Below, one piece after another: positions 35,151-43,948 of a DNA stretch of 64,000 bases (the first letter of the stretch is position 1; each line of letters opens with the position of its first letter). The position numbers were made by a program, and so were the translations under genes. The notes under the pieces are model-generated. The model worked only from the letters and a program-made list of their open reading frames with translations. It had not been told where the DNA came from and did not search any database. Source of the DNA: Brevibacillus daliensis (GTDB lineage: Bacteria; Bacillota; Bacilli; Brevibacillales; Brevibacillaceae); the NCBI RefSeq assembly GCF_021245735.1, contig NZ_JAJISB010000030.1, positions 17,954-81,953 of the forward strand, written 5' to 3'.

Positions 35151-36251
35151 ATGGAGATTGCCGTGTTAGGTGGAAGTAATGGGGCGTATGCTGCAGCAAC
35201 TGATTTGACTGAAAAAGGACATCAAGTTCGACTGTGGCGAAGGGATACAGAGGCATTTGGGCCAGTCTTATCAAACCGTGTCATCAAGATAAAAGATGTA
35301 CGTGGAGTGCGTGAAATTAGTATTTCTTGTGTAAGTGGAGATCTTGAAACAGTCGTAACAGGTGCACAATTAATTGTAATTCCCTTGCCTGCTTTTGCTC
35401 AGGAATCAGTGGCAAAACAGCTTGCTCCCTATCTACAGAATGATCAAGTTATTTTCCTTCCACCAGGTTCTTTTGGTAGTTACATCATGTACAAAACGAT
35501 CCGTAATCACGGTTGCGAAGCAAATATAAGTATTGCGGAGACAGGTACTCTGCCTTATTTGGCTAGAAAACATGATATTGATACGGTTTCTATTTCTGGA
35601 AGAGCTACCAGGTTACCAACAGGTGTATTACCAGCAGATAACTCATTACATGCCCTGGCAATTCTTCAGGCGGCATATCCCTCAATCGAACCCATCCAAG
35701 ATGCATTGGATGGAGCACTTATGAACGCAGGCCCTATCATTCATCCCCCTCTTATTTTGATGAATGCAGGTCCTATCCAACATTTCGAGCGTTGGGATAT
35801 ACACAATGAAGGTACTCAACCTTGGATTCGCAGTGTTCATGATGCGCTAGATGCAGAGCGAATTGCATTGCGAGAAGCACTTGGATACTTTGCTCCACAT
35901 TATCCGCTCGCTGATCATTACAACACCTCAGAAGGTGAGGAATGGATGTACGGTTTAGCTGCCCATGAAAAATTGGTTGATAGTGCTGATTGGCATGAAC
36001 CTCTTGATTTGATAACACATCGCTACATGCGAGAAGACATTGCCTGTGGGCTTGCTTTTCTTGTATCACTAGCTGAATGGGCAGGTATTAAAGTACCAGT
36101 TGCAAGCGGTTTACTAGCAATTGCCTCTAGTATTGTAAGAGAGGACCTTCGTCTAACAGGACGTACAATTGAGAATTGTGGACTCGCAAACTTCTCTATA
36201 ACTGATTTGAAGCAATTATTGAAATCGGGAGAGCTGAGGAAAAAAGTATGA
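35151..36251 (+). CDS. NAD/NADP octopine/nopaline dehydrogenase-family protein
   Basis: A 366-residue two-domain dehydrogenase. The N-terminal Rossmann start is MEIAVLGGSNGAYAAATDL. The C-terminal octopine-dehydrogenase domain contains NAGPIIHPP and a His/Asp region (HYNTSEGEEWMYG, DLITHRYMREDI). The family reduces imines formed from 2-oxo acids and amines, or oxidises the reverse. In this cluster it could act on an N-alkyl amino acid-like intermediate. It overlaps the next gene at ATGA. Confidence 0.82.
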   Translation: MEIAVLGGSNGAYAAATDLTEKGHQVRLWRRDTEAFGPVLSNRVIKIKDVRGVREISISCVSGDLETVVTGAQLIVIPLPAFAQESVAKQLAPYLQNDQVIFLPPGSFGSYIMYKTIRNHGCEANISIAETGTLPYLARKHDIDTVSISGRATRLPTGVLPADNSLHALAILQAAYPSIEPIQDALDGALMNAGPIIHPPLILMNAGPIQHFERWDIHNEGTQPWIRSVHDALDAERIALREALGYFAPHYPLADHYNTSEGEEWMYGLAAHEKLVDSADWHEPLDLITHRYMREDIACGLAFLVSLAEWAGIKVPVASGLLAIASSIVREDLRLTGRTIENCGLANFSITDLKQLLKSGELRKKV

Positions 36252-37240
36252 ATGATCAAGGTGCTGGAACAGTTGGAATTGTAGGTGCAGGTCGTATGGG
36301 CATTGGTATGGCTACTTCGTTTGCTCTTGCGGGTTACCGCGTGGTGCTTATTGATGCCAAACAGCGGGAAAAAACAGAGACAGAGATTTTTCAACTGAAC
36401 ACGAAGATGGAGTTACACAAAACGTTTAAGCTGCTTGTCCAGTTACAGATAGTAGAAGAAGATTATCTTGATACTTTATCTAAAGGTGTGAGCTTGTTTA
36501 CGGTAGAAGAAATATCTGAGGCACTTAGGGATGTATTTGTTGTATTTGAAGCTGTTCCAGAAGTGCTGAAAGCAAAAGAAGATGCATTTTTACGAATTTG
36601 CGATGCCATTTCAGATGATGTTTTACTTGCTTCTACGACCTCTTCCTTTTCAGTAAACATGTTATCTACCTATGTCAGAAGTCCAGGCCGATTTATGAAT
36701 ACTCACTGGCTCAACCCTGCTTTTCTAAATCCACTTGTAGAAGTTAGTCCAGGTGAACATACTACTGATTTATGTTTGGAAAAAATGATACAACTTCTGA
36801 AAACTACTAAGAAGTATCCAGTTCGCTGTAGTGCTTCTCCAGGCTTTATTGTTCCACGAATTCAGGCACTAGCTATGAATGAAGCCGCCAGGATGGTTGA
36901 AGAAGGAGTAGCTTCTGCAAAAGAGATTGACGAAGCTATACGTATCGGTTTTGGATTCCGTTTTGCCGTCTTGGGATTGTTAGAATTTATCGATTGGGGA
37001 GGCGGAGATACCCTTTTTCGGGCAAGCAAGTATTTAGAAACAGAATTAAAAGAAGAACGTTTTGCACCGCCAACTTCGGTTGAAACGAATATGCGCGAAG
37101 GACGAATTGGTTTGAAAACCGGCGTTGGATATTACGATTATGAGCATGTTGATGTGGATGAATATCAATTCAAAATACTCCAAAAATATGTCGATTTAGC
37201 AAAACATCTAGGATATTTATCAAAATCAATAAAAGTTTAA
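36248..37240 (+). CDS. 3-hydroxyacyl-CoA dehydrogenase-family oxidoreductase
   Basis: A 330-residue NAD-dependent dehydrogenase. The Rossmann motif VGIVGAGRMGIGMATSFALAG opens the protein. The C-terminal 3HCDH domain carries NTHWLNPAFLNPLVEV and a conserved SPGFIVPRIQ. The subgroup includes carnitine- and gulonate-type dehydrogenases as well as hydroxyacyl-CoA enzymes, so the substrate is open. It is translationally coupled to the octopine-type dehydrogenase. Confidence 0.83.
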   Translation: MNDQGAGTVGIVGAGRMGIGMATSFALAGYRVVLIDAKQREKTETEIFQLNTKMELHKTFKLLVQLQIVEEDYLDTLSKGVSLFTVEEISEALRDVFVVFEAVPEVLKAKEDAFLRICDAISDDVLLASTTSSFSVNMLSTYVRSPGRFMNTHWLNPAFLNPLVEVSPGEHTTDLCLEKMIQLLKTTKKYPVRCSASPGFIVPRIQALAMNEAARMVEEGVASAKEIDEAIRIGFGFRFAVLGLLEFIDWGGGDTLFRASKYLETELKEERFAPPTSVETNMREGRIGLKTGVGYYDYEHVDVDEYQFKILQKYVDLAKHLGYLSKSIKV

Positions 37241-37279
37241 TAATTCGTAATTTTCTTGATAAGAGGAGGGGAATCCTTG

Positions 37280-38608
37280 ATGAGTACAACAAAGGTAGAT
37301 CAAATAAATCAAAAGAAAATAGGTAGAAAGGCCGCTGTCGCTGCAACTGTGGGCTCAGTAATTGAGTGGTATGACTTTTTCCTGTACGGAATGGCAGCAG
37401 CACTGGTATTTCCAAAGCTTTTTTTTGCAGAAAGTGACCCATTCATTGCTACCTTGCAATCATTTGGTACTTTTGCAGTAGGTTTTTTGGCAAGACCAGT
37501 AGGCGCAGCCATTTTTGGTCACTATGGAGATCGATTAGGCAGAAAAGCAGCGCTTGTCATTACGCTATTTTTGATGGGACTAAGCAGCTTAGCAATAGGC
37601 TTGTTACCAACTTATGCAACCATAGGAGTCTGGGCACCCACGATATTAATACTCTTACGTTTTATCCAAGGAATTGGTGTTGGTGGAGAGTGGGGAGGAG
37701 CCGTACTCCTATCAATGGAGTGGGGTAACAAAAAGAATCAGGCATTAATGGCAGCATGGCCACAAATGGGTGTTTCTTCAGGCATGTTACTCTCTTCTCT
37801 TATGGTTGCTCTGTTTATGTTTTTATCAGGTGAGGCCTTTTTTACATGGGGCTGGCGAATTCCATTTATCTTGAGCTTTGTACTACTTATTGCTGGATAC
37901 TTTATTCGTATGACAATTCCTGAAACCCCCTCTTATCAAAAGGTACTTGAAAATAAATTAGTTGTGAAAAATCCGGTTTTAGAAGTATTAAAGAAATATC
38001 GGAAACAAGTGGCATTAACCGCAGTGGTTCGACTATCTGAAAATGGTCCGTTTTATATCTACACGGTATTAATCATGACAATCGGTGTGCAAATGCTAAA
38101 TATTGATAAGCAATTATTGGTAAATGCTAACACAATCGGTGCAATAGTAATGATGATTTGTATACCTACCTTTGGATATCTAGCTGATAAATATGGTACT
38201 AACAAAATGTATATGATCGGTGTATTAGCTACTGTCCTCTGGGCATTTCCATACATGGGATTAGTAAGTACTGGTCAATTGAATCTGGTTATCCTTGCGA
38301 CAGTTCTGTCAATGATTCCACATAGTATGCAAGTGGGACCCCAAGGAGCAATGGTTGCAAAAGTATTCCCTGCACATTTACGATATAGCGGATTATCACT
38401 CGGTTCACAGTTTGGAGCAATTATCGCTGGTGGTGCGGCACCGTTAGTGTGTACGTATTTGTTATACAAATTCAATTCGTTGTACGCAGTTAGCTTTTAC
38501 ATTTTATTTTTAGCGACGTGTACTTTTACTGCTACAGTAATGCTGAGAAGGTATGATGAGATAGCTGATAATCCGTCAGATATTACTCAGACCGTGGAAG
38601 CGCAATGA
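37280..38608 (+). CDS. MFS transporter of the metabolite:H+ symporter (MHS) type
   Basis: A 442-residue protein with twelve hydrophobic segments. The MHS hallmarks GSVIEWYDFFLYG near the N-terminus, GHYGDRLGRKAAL in the first loop and RFIQGIGVGGEWGGAVLL are clear. These symporters take up organic acids such as shikimate, proline betaine or aromatic acids. It most likely imports the cluster's substrate. ATG 37280 follows GAGGAGGGG; an earlier in-frame start is less likely. It overlaps the ferredoxin gene at ATGA. Confidence 0.88.
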   Translation: MSTTKVDQINQKKIGRKAAVAATVGSVIEWYDFFLYGMAAALVFPKLFFAESDPFIATLQSFGTFAVGFLARPVGAAIFGHYGDRLGRKAALVITLFLMGLSSLAIGLLPTYATIGVWAPTILILLRFIQGIGVGGEWGGAVLLSMEWGNKKNQALMAAWPQMGVSSGMLLSSLMVALFMFLSGEAFFTWGWRIPFILSFVLLIAGYFIRMTIPETPSYQKVLENKLVVKNPVLEVLKKYRKQVALTAVVRLSENGPFYIYTVLIMTIGVQMLNIDKQLLVNANTIGAIVMMICIPTFGYLADKYGTNKMYMIGVLATVLWAFPYMGLVSTGQLNLVILATVLSMIPHSMQVGPQGAMVAKVFPAHLRYSGLSLGSQFGAIIAGGAAPLVCTYLLYKFNSLYAVSFYILFLATCTFTATVMLRRYDEIADNPSDITQTVEAQ

Positions 38609-38916
38609 GTGTGGACACTGTTTCTTTAGAACCAATTCATATGTTTTTGATTCGAAAAGTAGATGGATTATCAGAGAAACAATTTTATTGTGCATCGGGA
38701 GTGGACTTGTTAACAGCTGCAAGGCAGCATGGAGTAATAATCCCGACCGGCTGTCGAAGTGGAGGTTGCGGGATGTGCAAGATTCAGGTTATCCAAGGCA
38801 ACTTTACTTTGGGAACCTCATCTTATGCGGTTTTACCAAAAGAAGAACGAGAAGAAGGTTACGGACTTGCATGTAAAATCTATCCCAAAAGTGATATTAA
38901 TTTTTTGAGTAAGTAA
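38605..38916 (+). CDS. XylT-like [2Fe-2S] ferredoxin
   Basis: A 103-residue plant-type ferredoxin with ligands Cys50, Cys55, Cys58 and Cys90 (GCRSGGCGMCKIQV and LACKIYP). The order and the PTGCRSGGCGMC block resemble XylT, which re-reduces the iron of catechol 2,3-dioxygenase after oxidative inactivation. It could also feed electrons to the Rieske oxygenase at 40261. No dedicated ferredoxin reductase was found. Confidence 0.82.
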   Translation: MSVDTVSLEPIHMFLIRKVDGLSEKQFYCASGVDLLTAARQHGVIIPTGCRSGGCGMCKIQVIQGNFTLGTSSYAVLPKEEREEGYGLACKIYPKSDINFLSK

Positions 38917-38970
38917 ATATTTTATCCGATGTTTTACACAACACAAGGGGCTTTTTGGTAGGAACCCCTC

Positions 38971-39003
38971 AGGCTACTGAGAAACCTCAGCAGCCTTTTT
39001 TGC
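38971..39003 (+). terminator. Terminator after the ferredoxin gene
   Basis: AGGCTACTGAG and CTCAGCAGCCT pair with one mismatch around loop AAAC and are followed by a long T run. Confidence 0.85.
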
Positions 39004-39072
39004 TGTATCAGAAAGTATAAACTTCGAAGGCTCATTTCCTGATACGCATGAAAAACATCCTCTAAGGAAGAA

Positions 39073-39154
39073 CCAGCTTCTCTTTTCACACGGAGCGGAT
39101 AGTCTATCCTCATATGGGGCGAAGACTCTAGCGAAGGGTGAAAAGAGAAGCTGG
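39073..39154. repeat. Copy B of the dispersed element inside a 17-bp inverted repeat
   Basis: CCAGCTTCTCTTTTCAC (39073-39089) is perfectly complementary to 39138-39154. The 48-base loop and right arm contain the blocks shared with 17483-17552. The structure resembles a palindromic mobile repeat or a structured RNA. Confidence 0.7.
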
Positions 39155-39352
39155 TATTCTCGCAGATAGCAGGAAGAAAACGATCTTTTTTTAGTGCTTA
39201 TAGCATGGAAACAGTGGAAGAAGCGGAAGAATCCTCGGACAAAAGGAAAAAGGCTTATAGCCTTGGGATACCAAGAGCAAAAGCCTCTGAAAGGGGAAAT
39301 TCTCGAAAGCGAATTGCAAACAGTCCTAATCGTTGCAGATCTGTTGTGATTA

Positions 39353-40093
39353 CTATAGGTCACATTGCCTGGAAATATTCATCGCATTAGACATTACGAT
39401 AGATGTGCGAATGGACAATCGTTCCGTATTCATGCGGAATTCTGGTCCTGTCACACTGATTGCACAGACTACATTACCCATATAATCTCGAATGGGAGCT
39501 GCGATACAAAACAAGCCCTCTTCAAATTCTTCATTATCAATGGCATACCCCTGTTTTCTGATTTGAGTTAACTCTTGTATTAGTTTTTCACGTGTGTGAA
39601 TCGTGTTATCGGTACGTTTCGTCATACCTTTCGTAATTACTTTATCAATAAAACTTTTGGATTGAAATGCTAACAATGCTTTACCTAAGCCTGTGCAATA
39701 CAAAGGTTGTCTGGTTCCAATACCAGTTGCAATATTAATAGGCTTGTTCGGTTCTTTTTTAATTAAATAGCTTACTTCTTCATTCTCGATAATAGCAAGA
39801 TGAACAATTTCATTGGTTCGTTTTACAAGATTATCAATGATTGGAGTTGCCATAAAGAAAGATTTGTACTGTTCATGTACCATCTCTCCCCAGGATAGTA
39901 ATTTTGTCCCTAAGCGATATTTTCGATTTGGCGTTCGTACCAAAACCCCTTCATTATACATGGTAAGAACGATGTGGTGAACCGTGCTGCGATTCTTGCC
40001 GAGGATTGCGGCGAATTCTGATATTCCTAGTTCTTGGGTTTTATGAGAAAAACATTTAATCACTTTAAAGGCAGTATGAATGCTACTAATCAT
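39353..40093 (-). CDS. IclR-family transcriptional regulator
   Basis: A 246-residue regulator. The N-terminal winged helix (ELGISEFAAILGKNRSTVHH) and the C-terminal effector domain (TGLGKALLAF, GYAIDNEEFEEGLFCIAAPI) are typical of IclR proteins that sense aromatic acids or other catabolic substrates. ATG 40091-40093 follows GGAGGTG. It is divergent from the Rieske oxygenase gene and probably controls both halves of the catabolic cluster. Confidence 0.92.
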   Translation of the reverse strand: MISSIHTAFKVIKCFSHKTQELGISEFAAILGKNRSTVHHIVLTMYNEGVLVRTPNRKYRLGTKLLSWGEMVHEQYKSFFMATPIIDNLVKRTNEIVHLAIIENEEVSYLIKKEPNKPINIATGIGTRQPLYCTGLGKALLAFQSKSFIDKVITKGMTKRTDNTIHTREKLIQELTQIRKQGYAIDNEEFEEGLFCIAAPIRDYMGNVVCAISVTGPEFRMNTERLSIRTSIVMSNAMNISRQCDL

Positions 40094-40170
40094 GACACAC
40101 CTCCACTTGGTTCACATTATAGGATTTAATAATGCAAAAAATCAATATATAAAACTAAATATTTTAAAAA

Positions 40171-40185
40171 TTTCAAATAGTGAAA
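40171..40185. promoter_or_regulatory. Possible IclR operator
   Basis: TTTCAAATAGTGAAA is a palindrome with TTTCA/TGAAA arms in the 167-base gap between the divergent IclR and Rieske genes. IclR proteins commonly bind such dyads next to their own gene. No clear -35/-10 pair could be fixed. Confidence 0.45.
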
Positions 40186-40260
40186 CAACCATATTTTTTG
40201 TTCTCTTTATTTTCATTACGATAATGATAAGTTCAAAAAACAGAAGTGAGGAGTGATATT

Positions 40261-41541
40261 ATGCTTCGGCACGAAGATAACGTACTAATTACCCACACTA
40301 ATCCGGGAACACCGATGGGAGATTTGTTCAGGTACTACTGGATACCCTGTGTAGGATCAGAAGAACTGGTTGCAGATGGGAAACCGTTGCAACTGAAATT
40401 GTTAGGGGAAGATTTGGTCGCTTTCCGAGATTCAGAAGGTAAAGTAGGATTGGTAGATGAGCGTTGTCCACATCGCGGAACCTCCCTTGCTTTTGGTATT
40501 AATGCTGGATGTGGGCTCACGTGTATGTATCATGGATGGAAATTTGATGTAAATGGAGATTGTATAGACTTACCCTCTGAGCCAGAAAGCAGTGGGTTTA
40601 GAAATAGTATTCGGTTAAAATCGTATCCGACACATGAGGCAAATGGAATTATATGGGCGTATATGGGACCAGCTGAGAAACAGCCACCCGTTCCTGATTT
40701 CTACTGGATGAATCTTCCGGAAGAGAACGTTATGGCAGAACGAGTATGGCAAGATTGCAATTATCTGCAGGTCATGGAAAATGATGTAGACTATGTTCAC
40801 GCCGCATTTTTACATAAAGCTCACAATACACAAAGTGTTGAAGAAGGAGTTCTCTCCAGTGATTTAGGGATAGATCCAAACCATCCACTTGTAAAAAATC
40901 CACCCGTTAAACAGGCAGTGGAGTCAACCAATTACGGGAAGCGTTACATTGGTGTAGGAAAAGCAGACGAAACAACACATGCTTTTATGGAGATTCATTA
41001 TATCTTTCCGTTCTATACCTATCCGCCACGTTTCGAAGGTGAAGATGGCATGTGGCATGCATTTATCCCTCGGGATGATCACAGTACTTGGAGCTGGGAT
41101 GTTCAATTTTCTCATCGAAAGCCAATTAACAGGCAAGCCCAACATGATCGTAGAGGACTTAACCTTGATAAGGATTTACGCAAGTTACGTAATTTGAGCA
41201 ATTCCTACGAACAAGATCGTAGTTTAATGATTGATGGAAACTTCAGTGGTATAAGAGGTATTGCAAACCAGGACCACGCAGCAACAGAGACAATGGGACC
41301 AATTGTAGATCGTTCCAAAGAACATCTTGGAACAAGTGACATGCCCATCATTCAAATGCGGCGTATGCTTTTGAATGCTGTAGCAGATTTACAAGAGGGT
41401 ATCGAGCCACCTCTACTAGACAATTCAACGTTAATGCAGCTTTACAGTAAGGGAGTATATGCACCAAAAGAGAAGACTTGGAATGAGGCACTCCCGCTTG
41501 ATGATAAATATGCAATAAAGCAAGGTGCAGGAAAAAGATGA
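40261..41541 (+). CDS. Rieske non-haem iron oxygenase, alpha subunit
   Basis: A 426-residue oxygenase. The Rieske centre is Cys69-Pro-His71 and Cys88-Met-Tyr-His91. The mononuclear iron site is in NDVDYVHAAFLH (Asp177, His180, His185). Sequence around IANQDHAATETMGP and the length fit the phthalate 4,5-dioxygenase-like group, which hydroxylates or demethylates aromatic and N-containing acids. There is no beta subunit. ATG 40261 follows GAGGAG. It overlaps the next gene at ATGA. Confidence 0.9.
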   Translation: MLRHEDNVLITHTNPGTPMGDLFRYYWIPCVGSEELVADGKPLQLKLLGEDLVAFRDSEGKVGLVDERCPHRGTSLAFGINAGCGLTCMYHGWKFDVNGDCIDLPSEPESSGFRNSIRLKSYPTHEANGIIWAYMGPAEKQPPVPDFYWMNLPEENVMAERVWQDCNYLQVMENDVDYVHAAFLHKAHNTQSVEEGVLSSDLGIDPNHPLVKNPPVKQAVESTNYGKRYIGVGKADETTHAFMEIHYIFPFYTYPPRFEGEDGMWHAFIPRDDHSTWSWDVQFSHRKPINRQAQHDRRGLNLDKDLRKLRNLSNSYEQDRSLMIDGNFSGIRGIANQDHAATETMGPIVDRSKEHLGTSDMPIIQMRRMLLNAVADLQEGIEPPLLDNSTLMQLYSKGVYAPKEKTWNEALPLDDKYAIKQGAGKR

Positions 41542-42737
41542 ATTACAAAACGTACGACGGTTATACATCCTTTAATTATTTAGAGAAGAATCTTGATTAT
41601 AAGCCATTTTCTTTGGCGAAACCGACGAATCGAGTACCTGTTTACGACCTGGGCCTTGCAGCAGAAAAAAATGATCTGGTGCAAAATTTGTTTGCAACCT
41701 ATCCCATCATCTCCATGAGAGATCATGGGTTTATGACACCACGATCTTCTAAGCAAATGCTGTCTTATTGTAAGCAACCGCATACTTTTTTTCACTATAA
41801 GGGCCTCTCAGAATCAGGCGTGGATGCAATATTTGAAAACTTTATGGATGGGATTGCAATTCTCACTTCCAAGGCAGGGCTAAAGTGGGACGATGTGATT
41901 CTAAATTTAGGGATCAGGCTATGCGATATAGCCAAACAGAATACCATTACCATTGCTACTACCGTTGATGATTTGTTACAAGCTAAGAAAAAAAGGAAAG
42001 TCGCTCTCCTTCTTTCTCTCGAAGCTGCCGGAATATTGGAAAATGAGATAGATCGGGTAGATGTCCTGTATGGTTTTGGTATTCGTTGTATGGGCATTAC
42101 GTATAACGAGGCGAATACATTGGGGAGTGGGCTTGCGGAGAAACGCGATGGCGGGTTAACCAAGTTCGGACACCGTGTCGTTAAAAGAATGAATCAGTTA
42201 GGGATGGCGATTGATATTTCTCATTGTGGTGATCAGACCAGTCTGGATGTGATTACAAGCAGTTCACAACCTGTATTAATGACACATGCCGGAGCAAGAG
42301 AGTTATGGAATACACCTCGGATGAAACCAGATCAGGTCTTGATTGAATGCGCCAAAAAAGGTGGAGTGATAGGAGTATGCGCTGCACCTAATACAACAAT
42401 GTCACGTAAACGGGAAGTTCATACTATTGACTCTGTAATGGAACATGTGGATTACCTAATAAATCTGGTAGGGGTTGATCATGTTGGACTCGGTCCAGAT
42501 ACCTTTTATGGTGATCATGTAGCATTGCAAAAAGCCTTTGACCAATCACTCTCCATTTCTGATTCGCATAGTGGTGAGAGTTTCGTGGAATCGCCATATG
42601 TAGAAGGATTGGAGAACCCGACAGAAGCCACTCAAAATATGATTGGTTGGATGGTGAAGCACGGTTATTCAGAAGAGCATATAGCAAAAATTGCGGGTGG
42701 AAATGTAATATGCGCCTTGGGGAAGATATTTGATTAA
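41538..42737 (+). CDS. Membrane dipeptidase (M19)-like amidohydrolase
   Basis: A 399-residue TIM-barrel protein. The later metal ligands of M19 enzymes are visible: Glu in LLSLEAAGIL, His in AIDISHCGD and His in MTHAGAREL, plus LGPDTFYGDH. The usual N-terminal HxD is not; the segment reads IISMRDHGF. M19 homologues also occur in betaine and aromatic catabolic clusters, where they may cleave amides or N-acyl groups. It is translationally coupled to the Rieske oxygenase. Confidence 0.78.
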   Translation: MNYKTYDGYTSFNYLEKNLDYKPFSLAKPTNRVPVYDLGLAAEKNDLVQNLFATYPIISMRDHGFMTPRSSKQMLSYCKQPHTFFHYKGLSESGVDAIFENFMDGIAILTSKAGLKWDDVILNLGIRLCDIAKQNTITIATTVDDLLQAKKKRKVALLLSLEAAGILENEIDRVDVLYGFGIRCMGITYNEANTLGSGLAEKRDGGLTKFGHRVVKRMNQLGMAIDISHCGDQTSLDVITSSSQPVLMTHAGARELWNTPRMKPDQVLIECAKKGGVIGVCAAPNTTMSRKREVHTIDSVMEHVDYLINLVGVDHVGLGPDTFYGDHVALQKAFDQSLSISDSHSGESFVESPYVEGLENPTEATQNMIGWMVKHGYSEEHIAKIAGGNVICALGKIFD

Positions 42738-42766
42738 ACCAGATTAGTTGAGAGGGGGTGTTTGAC

Positions 42767-43528
42767 TTGAATATTGACGGTTACGGCAGAGTGGCAATTG
42801 TAACGGGAGCCGCACAAGGACTAGGTCTTAGTATCGCACAAAGGATGCTTGAGGATGGAAAAAGGGTTGCACTGCTTGATGTGAACGAAGAAAAACTAAA
42901 TGAATTGAGATTGTCTCCTTTTTTCCAACAAATGAATGAGGCAATGTACGTATTCATGAAAGTAGATGTAAGCGACACCGTTGCAATCAAGGATGCGGTC
43001 CGTACGATCATGAACCGGTGGAATCGGATTGATATACTAATCAACAATGCTGGGATTCGTAGAGAAACATCAATCGAAGATATAACATTGGAAGAATGGA
43101 ATTTATTGATGAATGTTAACTTGGGTGGAACTTTTTTCTTTTCCCAGGCGGTGCTTGAAGTAATGAAGGTGCAGCTGTGGGGACGTATCGTGAATATCAG
43201 TTCGTTCGGTGGTCAGTTCGGCCCTCTCACCTCTGGCGCTCATTACTGTGCTTCCAAAGCAGGTCAGTTGGTACTGACAAAAGTGTTTGCTCGTCACCTG
43301 GCTGATTACGGAATTACGGTTAATACCGTGGCTCCTGCGGCCATACGTACTCCAGAGATGGATAACGTAGACCCAGGAAAACTTAAGCATATGATCGCCT
43401 CCATCCCAGTTGGAAGAGTGGGAGAGGCTGAGGAAGTAGCACAACTCGTCTCATATCTTATCTCTGATTCAACAAATTTTGTAACTGGAGCCACGTTTGA
43501 TATTAATGGTGGATTGTTAATGCGCTAA
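42767..43528 (+). CDS. Short-chain dehydrogenase/reductase (SDR)
   Basis: A 253-residue classical SDR from TTG 42767 after GAGGGGG; GTG 42758 sits inside that site. TGAAQGLGLS binds NAD(P), NNAG is at about residue 89, and the catalytic Tyr-x-x-x-Lys is HYCASK. It would oxidise an alcohol or dihydrodiol made earlier in the pathway, for example by the Rieske enzyme. The C-terminal TGATFDINGG is typical. Confidence 0.9.
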   Translation: MNIDGYGRVAIVTGAAQGLGLSIAQRMLEDGKRVALLDVNEEKLNELRLSPFFQQMNEAMYVFMKVDVSDTVAIKDAVRTIMNRWNRIDILINNAGIRRETSIEDITLEEWNLLMNVNLGGTFFFSQAVLEVMKVQLWGRIVNISSFGGQFGPLTSGAHYCASKAGQLVLTKVFARHLADYGITVNTVAPAAIRTPEMDNVDPGKLKHMIASIPVGRVGEAEEVAQLVSYLISDSTNFVTGATFDINGGLLMR

Positions 43529-43552
43529 TTGAGAAAAAAGGAGGAAAACAAA

Positions 43553-43918
43553 ATGGCAATTGAACATGGTGCACCTAATGTACCATCACCATTACGAGTG
43601 TTTTTTACATTTGAATCAACTGGATGGTTCAACGCGACAACGGAGGAAAAAACGGAACAGATTCTTCCACAATTAAACAAGATTCTAGAGGCGTGGAAAA
43701 AGAATGGATCAACTTTAATTGGTACGTTTGATCGAGATATTCTAACAGCTGGTCATGCAGGTAATGTAGGCTGGCATGCATGCTTTCTCTATGATGTTCC
43801 CGAATTACAGACGGTAACAGACATGACCCACTCATTCCGAGCGTCTGGGTTGGATCGCTATTTCCGTTTGGAAGCAATGATTGGTCGTCAATTCTTCTTA
43901 TTAGAAGAATCAAAATAA
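43553..43918 (+). CDS. Small protein of unknown function in the catabolic cluster
   Basis: A 121-residue protein from ATG 43553 after AAGGAGG. The pattern LRVFFTFESTGWF, a helix (EEKTEQILPQLNKILEAWKK), a strand with TLIGTFDRDIL, and then WHACFLYDV plus a final helix suggests a dimeric alpha/beta-barrel (ferredoxin-like) fold. That fold is common in monooxygenases and isomerases of catabolic operons. No catalytic residues can be named. It immediately precedes the luciferase-like gene. Confidence 0.65.
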   Translation: MAIEHGAPNVPSPLRVFFTFESTGWFNATTEEKTEQILPQLNKILEAWKKNGSTLIGTFDRDILTAGHAGNVGWHACFLYDVPELQTVTDMTHSFRASGLDRYFRLEAMIGRQFFLLEESK

Positions 43919-43948
43919 AAATATCCTAAAACCTGGGAGGAATTTACA

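Larger units (their letters stand above)
38917..39352. other. Convergent intergenic region with terminator and repeat element
   Basis: It contains the terminator at 38971, the hairpin-bounded repeat copy B at 39073-39154 and about 190 bases of AT-rich sequence before the convergent IclR gene. No frame here has a ribosome-binding site and recognisable content. Confidence 0.5.
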
